From positions 1 through 11,139 of the forward strand of contig JAOPVM010000126.1 in NCBI GenBank assembly GCA_025966215.1: 11,139 bases of DNA. Reading direction: 5' to 3'. This document shows, in pieces, positions 5,688 to 11,139 of the stretch (the first letter of the stretch is position 1; each line of letters opens with the position of its first letter). A program made the position numbers and the translations under genes. The stretch is from Klenkia sp. (GTDB lineage: Bacteria; Actinomycetota; Actinomycetes; Mycobacteriales; Geodermatophilaceae). The notes below the pieces were generated by a model, which made no database searches, was not told the origin of the DNA, and saw only the letters and a list, made by a program, of their open reading frames with translations.

Positions 5688-6576
5688 GCGGCGCCCAGTC
5701 CTCCGGGTGCCGGGTCAGGTGCTCGGCGACGGTCAGCGCGGGGGAGCCGGTGAGCTCGGCGACCACGTCGCTGACGATGGCCATCTCCCCGGCGGCGATC
5801 GCGGTGTAGCTGGTCACCCAGCCCTCGACCTCCCAGTCCGGCGCGCCGGAGGGACGACGGGTCGCCCACGCCTCCTCGACCGTCTGGTCCCGGTAGGTCA
5901 CCTGCCGACCGGTCACCTCGGTGAGCACCTCGGCGGCCCGGGTCAGCGTGATCGCCTCCGGGCCGGTCACGTCCAGCACCCGGCCGTCGGTGCTGGGGTG
6001 GTCCTCCAGCAGCACCGCGGCGGCGACCGCGGCGGCGTCGTCCCGGGAGACGAAGGAGACCGCACCGGCCCCGGCGGGGGCGGCGATCTCCGCCGTCCCC
6101 TCGCCGGTGACCGTGGCGAAGAACGGCACGAAGTCGGCGTACATGGCGTTGCGCAGCACCGTGGTGCGCAGCCCGCTGTCGCCGAGCGCGGCCTCGGTGG
6201 CGGCGTGCGTGGCGGTGAGGGTGAACGTCGCACCGGGCTCGCTGCCCTGGAAGGAGGTGTAGACCACGCGCTCCACGCCGGCGGCGACCGCGGCCCGGAC
6301 GGCGGACAGGTGCTGCTCGGTGCGGTCCTCCGCCTCGGCGGCACTGACCAGGAGGAGGGTGTGCACGCCCTCCAGGGCCGCAGCGAGCCCGGCCTCGGCG
6401 GAGTAGCCGCCGGGGTTCGCGACCACCTCCGCACCGGGCAGGCCGGGCGCCCGGGCCGCGTCGCGGACGACCAGTCGCAGCGCGACGTCGTGGTCGGCGG
6501 GGGCGTCGGCCAGCAGCCGGGCGACCCGGCCCCCCAGTGCGCCGGTGGCTCCGGTGACGGCGATCAGACGGGTCAT
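5680..6576 (-). CDS. NmrA/QorB-like NAD(P)-binding SDR family protein
   Basis: Atypical short-chain dehydrogenase of 298 aa. The N-terminal Rossmann motif TGATGALGG is at residues 8-16, YTSF at 106-109, LRNAMYADF at about 141-149, and a C-terminal substrate-like domain with DVTGPEAITL at about 202-211. The layout matches quinone oxidoreductase 2 (QorB) and NmrA-type proteins. The usual Tyr-x-x-x-Lys pair is absent; the corresponding place reads His124-Ala-Ala-Thr-Glu128, as in many members of this group, which may reduce quinones or only sense NADPH. The ATG at 6576 has AGGA 7 nt upstream. It is divergent from aroG across 79 bases and converges on the exoribonuclease with an 8-base overlap. 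It is not part of the mycobacterial version of this neighbourhood as I recall it. A catalytic rather than sensory role cannot be settled from sequence. Confidence 0.88.
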   Translation of the reverse strand: MTRLIAVTGATGALGGRVARLLADAPADHDVALRLVVRDAARAPGLPGAEVVANPGGYSAEAGLAAALEGVHTLLLVSAAEAEDRTEQHLSAVRAAVAAGVERVVYTSFQGSEPGATFTLTATHAATEAALGDSGLRTTVLRNAMYADFVPFFATVTGEGTAEIAAPAGAGAVSFVSRDDAAAVAAAVLLEDHPSTDGRVLDVTGPEAITLTRAAEVLTEVTGRQVTYRDQTVEEAWATRRPSGAPDWEVEGWVTSYTAIAAGEMAIVSDVVAELTGSPALTVAEHLTRHPEDWAPLR

Positions 6577-6623
6577 GGGTCGATCCTGGCCTCGTGCGTG
6601 CCCGCGCGCGACGGCGGGGGCGG

Positions 6624-8991
<2,368 letters not shown>

Positions 8992-9029
8992 TCGACGCTC
9001 CCCGGGGGTCGGCAGGGGGGGCGGGGCAG

Positions 9030-9052
9030 CTGGGGCCGGAACGGTCCCTCAG
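9030..9052. terminator. Possible shared hairpin between convergent aldolase and kinase genes
   Basis: Nine base pairs can form between 9030-9038 and 9042-9052 with two bulged T residues and a three-base loop. It overlaps the kinase stop codon at 9049-9051 and sits in the 57-base gap of a convergent pair. There is no T-tract, so it is at best a non-classical terminator. Confidence 0.28.
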
Positions 9053-11037
9053 ACGAAGCTGAGGAGCAGGTTCACGGTGGTGCCCTCGTCGACGACCTCG
9101 CCGGCGCCCGGGCTCTGCCGTACCACCCGGTCTCCGGTGATGAAGGTGCTGGAGGTGACCTGCAGGCCGGCCGCGGTGAGGGTCGCGGTGGCCTCCACCA
9201 GGGTCTGCCCGCCCACGTCGGGGACGGTGACCTGGACCGGCCCCTGGGAGACGGTGAGGGTGACGGTCGAGCCGTAGGGCTGGTTGCCGGTGGGGGAGAC
9301 GTCCATCACCAGGCCGGAGTCGACGTCGTTGCTGCGCCCGTCGACCCGCACGACGTCGAAGTCCAGGTCCTCCAGCGCGCCCTGGGCGTCGTCGGCGTCC
9401 ATCCCGACCAGCTCCGGGACGTCGGCGGTGGCGGCGCCCTCGGAGACGGTGAGCGTGAGGGCGTCCCCGCGGCGCAGCTCGGTGCCCGGCACCGGGTCGA
9501 TCCCCATCACCGAGCCCGCGGGCACGCTGTCGCTGCGGCCCGGGGTGGGGCTGACGACGAGGTCGCCGCCCAGGGCCTCGATCGCGGCCTGCACGTCGCC
9601 GGAGGGCTGCCCGACCAGAGCGCCGTCCACCGCGAAGCGCTCGGGCCCCTTGGAGACCACGAGCTCCACGTCGGTGCCGATCACCGCCCGACCGCCGTCG
9701 GGGTCGGCGGAGATGACGGTGCCGGCCGGCACGTCCTCGCTGAACTGCTCGTCGCCGAAGACCGGGTCCAGGCCGGCCTCCTGCAGGAAGCCGACCGCCT
9801 GCTGGCTGCCCTGCCCGCTCACGCTGGGCACGTCGGTCCACCGGCCCGAGCCCAGCCACCAGCCGATCGCGCCGATGGTGATCGCCAGCAGCACCACGAT
9901 GGTGATCGCGAACCGGGCCCGCCGGCGGCGGATGTGCGGGGGCACCCCCGGGCGGGCACCGGGCGGGCGGGGGGCGGTGTGCTGCTCCGGCGGGGGACGA
10001 CGACCGTGCACCGCGCCCGTGGGGGGCAGCGGCACCATCGCGGTGCGTCCGCTCGCGCGCTGGGACGCCAGGACCTCGGTGCGGGGGTCGCCGGAGGCGG
10101 GCCGGGGCTGGGTGGCCCGGTTGGTGGGCCGCAGCGTGCCGGGGTTCACCGTCGTCCGGCCGGTGGGGACGGGCGTGCGGCCCAGGCCGAGGTCGCGCTG
10201 CACCTGGTGGATCTCGGCGAGGAAGGCGCCGGCGTCCAGCGGGCGGGCGCCCGGGTCGCGGCGGGTGGTGCGGGCGACCAGCTCGTCGACCTGCCACGGC
10301 ACGCCGGGGGACTCCAGCGACGGGGCCGGGACGTCGTGGTGCACGTGCTGGTAGGCCACCGCCAGCGGGGTGTCCCCGGCGTAGGGCGGGTGGCCGGTGA
10401 GCAGCTCGTAGAGCACGACCCCCGCGGCGTAGACGTCCGAGCGCGCGTCGGACCGCCCGCGCTCGAGCTGCTCGGGGGAGAGGTAGGCGACGGTGCCGAT
10501 GAGCACTCCGCCGGTGTGGCTGGTGTGCCCGGTGCCGGCGACGGCCCGGGCGAGCCCGAAGTCGGCGACCTTCACCTGCCCGTCGGTGGAGATCAGCACG
10601 TTCTCGGGCTTGACGTCGCGGTGCACGATCCCGGCCCGGTGCGCCGCGGTCAGCCCGGCCAGCACCGGCTCCAGGACGGCGAAGGCCTCGCCCACGGTGA
10701 GCCGACCACGGGCCTGCAGCAGATCGCGCAGGGTGCGCCCGCGGACCAGCTCCATCACCAGGAAGACCAGCCCCTGGTCCTCGCCCTGGTCGCTGACCCC
10801 GACCACGTGCGGGTGGTCGATCATCGCCGCGGCCCGGGCCTCGCGGGTGAACCGGTCGACGAAGGCGGGGTCGCGGGCCAGGTGCTCGACCATCACCTTG
10901 ACCGCGACCACCCGGTGCAGCCGCAGGTCGGTGGCGGCGTAGACGGTGGACATGCCGCCGCGGGCCACCCGCTCCTCGAGCCGGTACCGCCCCTCGAGGA
11001 CCAGGCCCAGGACAGGGTCGGTCACGGCGGTGTCCAC
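9049..11037 (-). CDS. pknL: Transmembrane Ser/Thr protein kinase with four PASTA domains (PknL-type)
   Basis: Membrane receptor kinase of 662 aa. The cytoplasmic domain (about 17-280) has the glycine loop ARGGMSTVY (25-33), Lys47, alpha-C Glu66, HRDVKPEN (139-146), DFG (159-161) and an activation loop with Thr172 and Thr175 before SPE (187-189), so it should be active. A Pro/Arg/Thr-rich linker (about 283-368) ends in a basic stretch, then one membrane helix (about 376-396). Four extracellular PASTA repeats follow, near 401-465, 467-535, 537-599 and 603-661; the second lacks the usual Val-Pro opening. PASTA domains bind muropeptides or lipid II in known kinases. GTG at 11037 follows a leaderless-type promoter; GTG at 11025 is an alternative. 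The symbol rests on synteny with Rv2176 beside aroG. I recall M. tuberculosis PknL lacking PASTA domains and corynebacterial PknL carrying them, so a PknB-like name is possible. Confidence 0.95.
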   Translation of the reverse strand: MDTAVTDPVLGLVLEGRYRLEERVARGGMSTVYAATDLRLHRVVAVKVMVEHLARDPAFVDRFTREARAAAMIDHPHVVGVSDQGEDQGLVFLVMELVRGRTLRDLLQARGRLTVGEAFAVLEPVLAGLTAAHRAGIVHRDVKPENVLISTDGQVKVADFGLARAVAGTGHTSHTGGVLIGTVAYLSPEQLERGRSDARSDVYAAGVVLYELLTGHPPYAGDTPLAVAYQHVHHDVPAPSLESPGVPWQVDELVARTTRRDPGARPLDAGAFLAEIHQVQRDLGLGRTPVPTGRTTVNPGTLRPTNRATQPRPASGDPRTEVLASQRASGRTAMVPLPPTGAVHGRRPPPEQHTAPRPPGARPGVPPHIRRRRARFAITIVVLLAITIGAIGWWLGSGRWTDVPSVSGQGSQQAVGFLQEAGLDPVFGDEQFSEDVPAGTVISADPDGGRAVIGTDVELVVSKGPERFAVDGALVGQPSGDVQAAIEALGGDLVVSPTPGRSDSVPAGSVMGIDPVPGTELRRGDALTLTVSEGAATADVPELVGMDADDAQGALEDLDFDVVRVDGRSNDVDSGLVMDVSPTGNQPYGSTVTLTVSQGPVQVTVPDVGGQTLVEATATLTAAGLQVTSSTFITGDRVVRQSPGAGEVVDEGTTVNLLLSFV

Positions 11038-11044
11038 GGCGGGC

Positions 11045-11050
11045 AGTCTA
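11045..11050 (-). promoter_or_regulatory. Probable -10 box giving a leaderless kinase mRNA
   Basis: Read on the minus strand, TAGACT ends 7 nt before the GTG at 11037, with no Shine-Dalgarno sequence between. It is the third gene here with TAnnnT 6-7 nt before a GTG start. No -35 box is recognised. Confidence 0.5.
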
Positions 11051-11094
11051 CGAGCGGGACCTGGGGGTGGGCGGGCACGACGCGGGCGCTGCCG

Positions 11095-11139
11095 TCACGC
11101 CCGGACGACGAGATCGGCGCCGATCTCGTCGACATCTGC
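11095..11139 (-). CDS. Possible C-terminal end of an upstream minus-strand gene
   Basis: The last 45 bases read on the minus strand as an open frame ending ADVDEIGADLVVRA and then TGA at 11097-11095. With only 14 residues it cannot be identified, and any GC-rich sequence of this length is often open. In mycobacteria the gene beside pknL is the divergent Rv2175c, which would instead lie on the plus strand to the right. I report this as a possibility only. Confidence 0.22.
   Translation of the reverse strand, partial: ADVDEIGADLVVRA
11106..11131. repeat. Perfect 26-bp palindrome upstream of the kinase gene
   Basis: Positions 11106-11118 are the exact reverse complement of 11119-11131, with no spacer; the core is ATCGGCGCCGAT. 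It lies about 70 bases upstream of the kinase start. It may be an operator, or it may sit inside the 3' end of an upstream gene, where both strands would read Asp-Glu-Ile-Gly-Ala-Asp-Leu-Val in the same codon phase. Confidence 0.6.

Noticed and set aside
9284..10354. 356-codon plus-strand frame opposite the PASTA region and linker of the kinase
   Set aside because: Ser/Thr/Pro/Arg-biased antisense translation with no domain; the minus strand carries clear PASTA repeats.

Overview
The window looks like chromosome from a very GC-rich actinobacterium: nearly every codon ends in G or C, GTG and TTG starts are common, there are no AT-rich islands, and several promoters look leaderless. Gene order matches a known mycobacterial neighbourhood. 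Read in reverse, the window gives pknL-type kinase, class II DAHP synthase (aroG), 3'-exoribonuclease AS and PlsC-like acyltransferase, in the order and relative orientation of M. tuberculosis Rv2176, Rv2178c, Rv2179c and Rv2182c. The lineage could be Geodermatophilaceae or a relative; that is inference from style and synteny only.

Layout. (1) 34-792 (+): PlsC-like acyltransferase, converging on (2) a minus-strand operon (3798 to 789) of Baeyer-Villiger-type flavin monooxygenase, alpha/beta hydrolase and TetR regulator, with a 4-base GTGA stop/start overlap at both junctions. (3) 3799-3907: divergent control region with two near-identical 15-bp palindromes 31 bp apart. (4) 3908-4807 (+): short-chain dehydrogenase. 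(5) 4808-5210: gene-free stretch with a large hairpin. (6) 5211-5687 (+): exoribonuclease AS. (7) 6576-5680 (-): NmrA/QorB-like NAD(P)-binding protein. (8) 6656-8991 (+): class II DAHP synthase overlapped by L-threonine aldolase, again through GTGA. (9) 11037-9049 (-): serine/threonine kinase with one membrane helix and four PASTA domains. (10) 11095-11139: possibly the tail of another minus-strand gene, containing a perfect 26-bp palindrome.

How the parts may work together. Regions 2-4 read as one metabolic module. The SDR would oxidise an alcohol to a ketone, the monooxygenase would insert oxygen to give an ester or lactone, and the hydrolase would open it. The TetR protein is the obvious candidate to bind the paired palindromes and control both directions. 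The enzyme classes come from motifs; the pathway, substrate and regulator-operator pairing are inferred. The module lies between genes that are close neighbours in mycobacteria, so it looks like lineage-specific cargo in a conserved housekeeping region (phospholipid acylation, RNA turnover, shikimate entry, cell-wall-sensing kinase).
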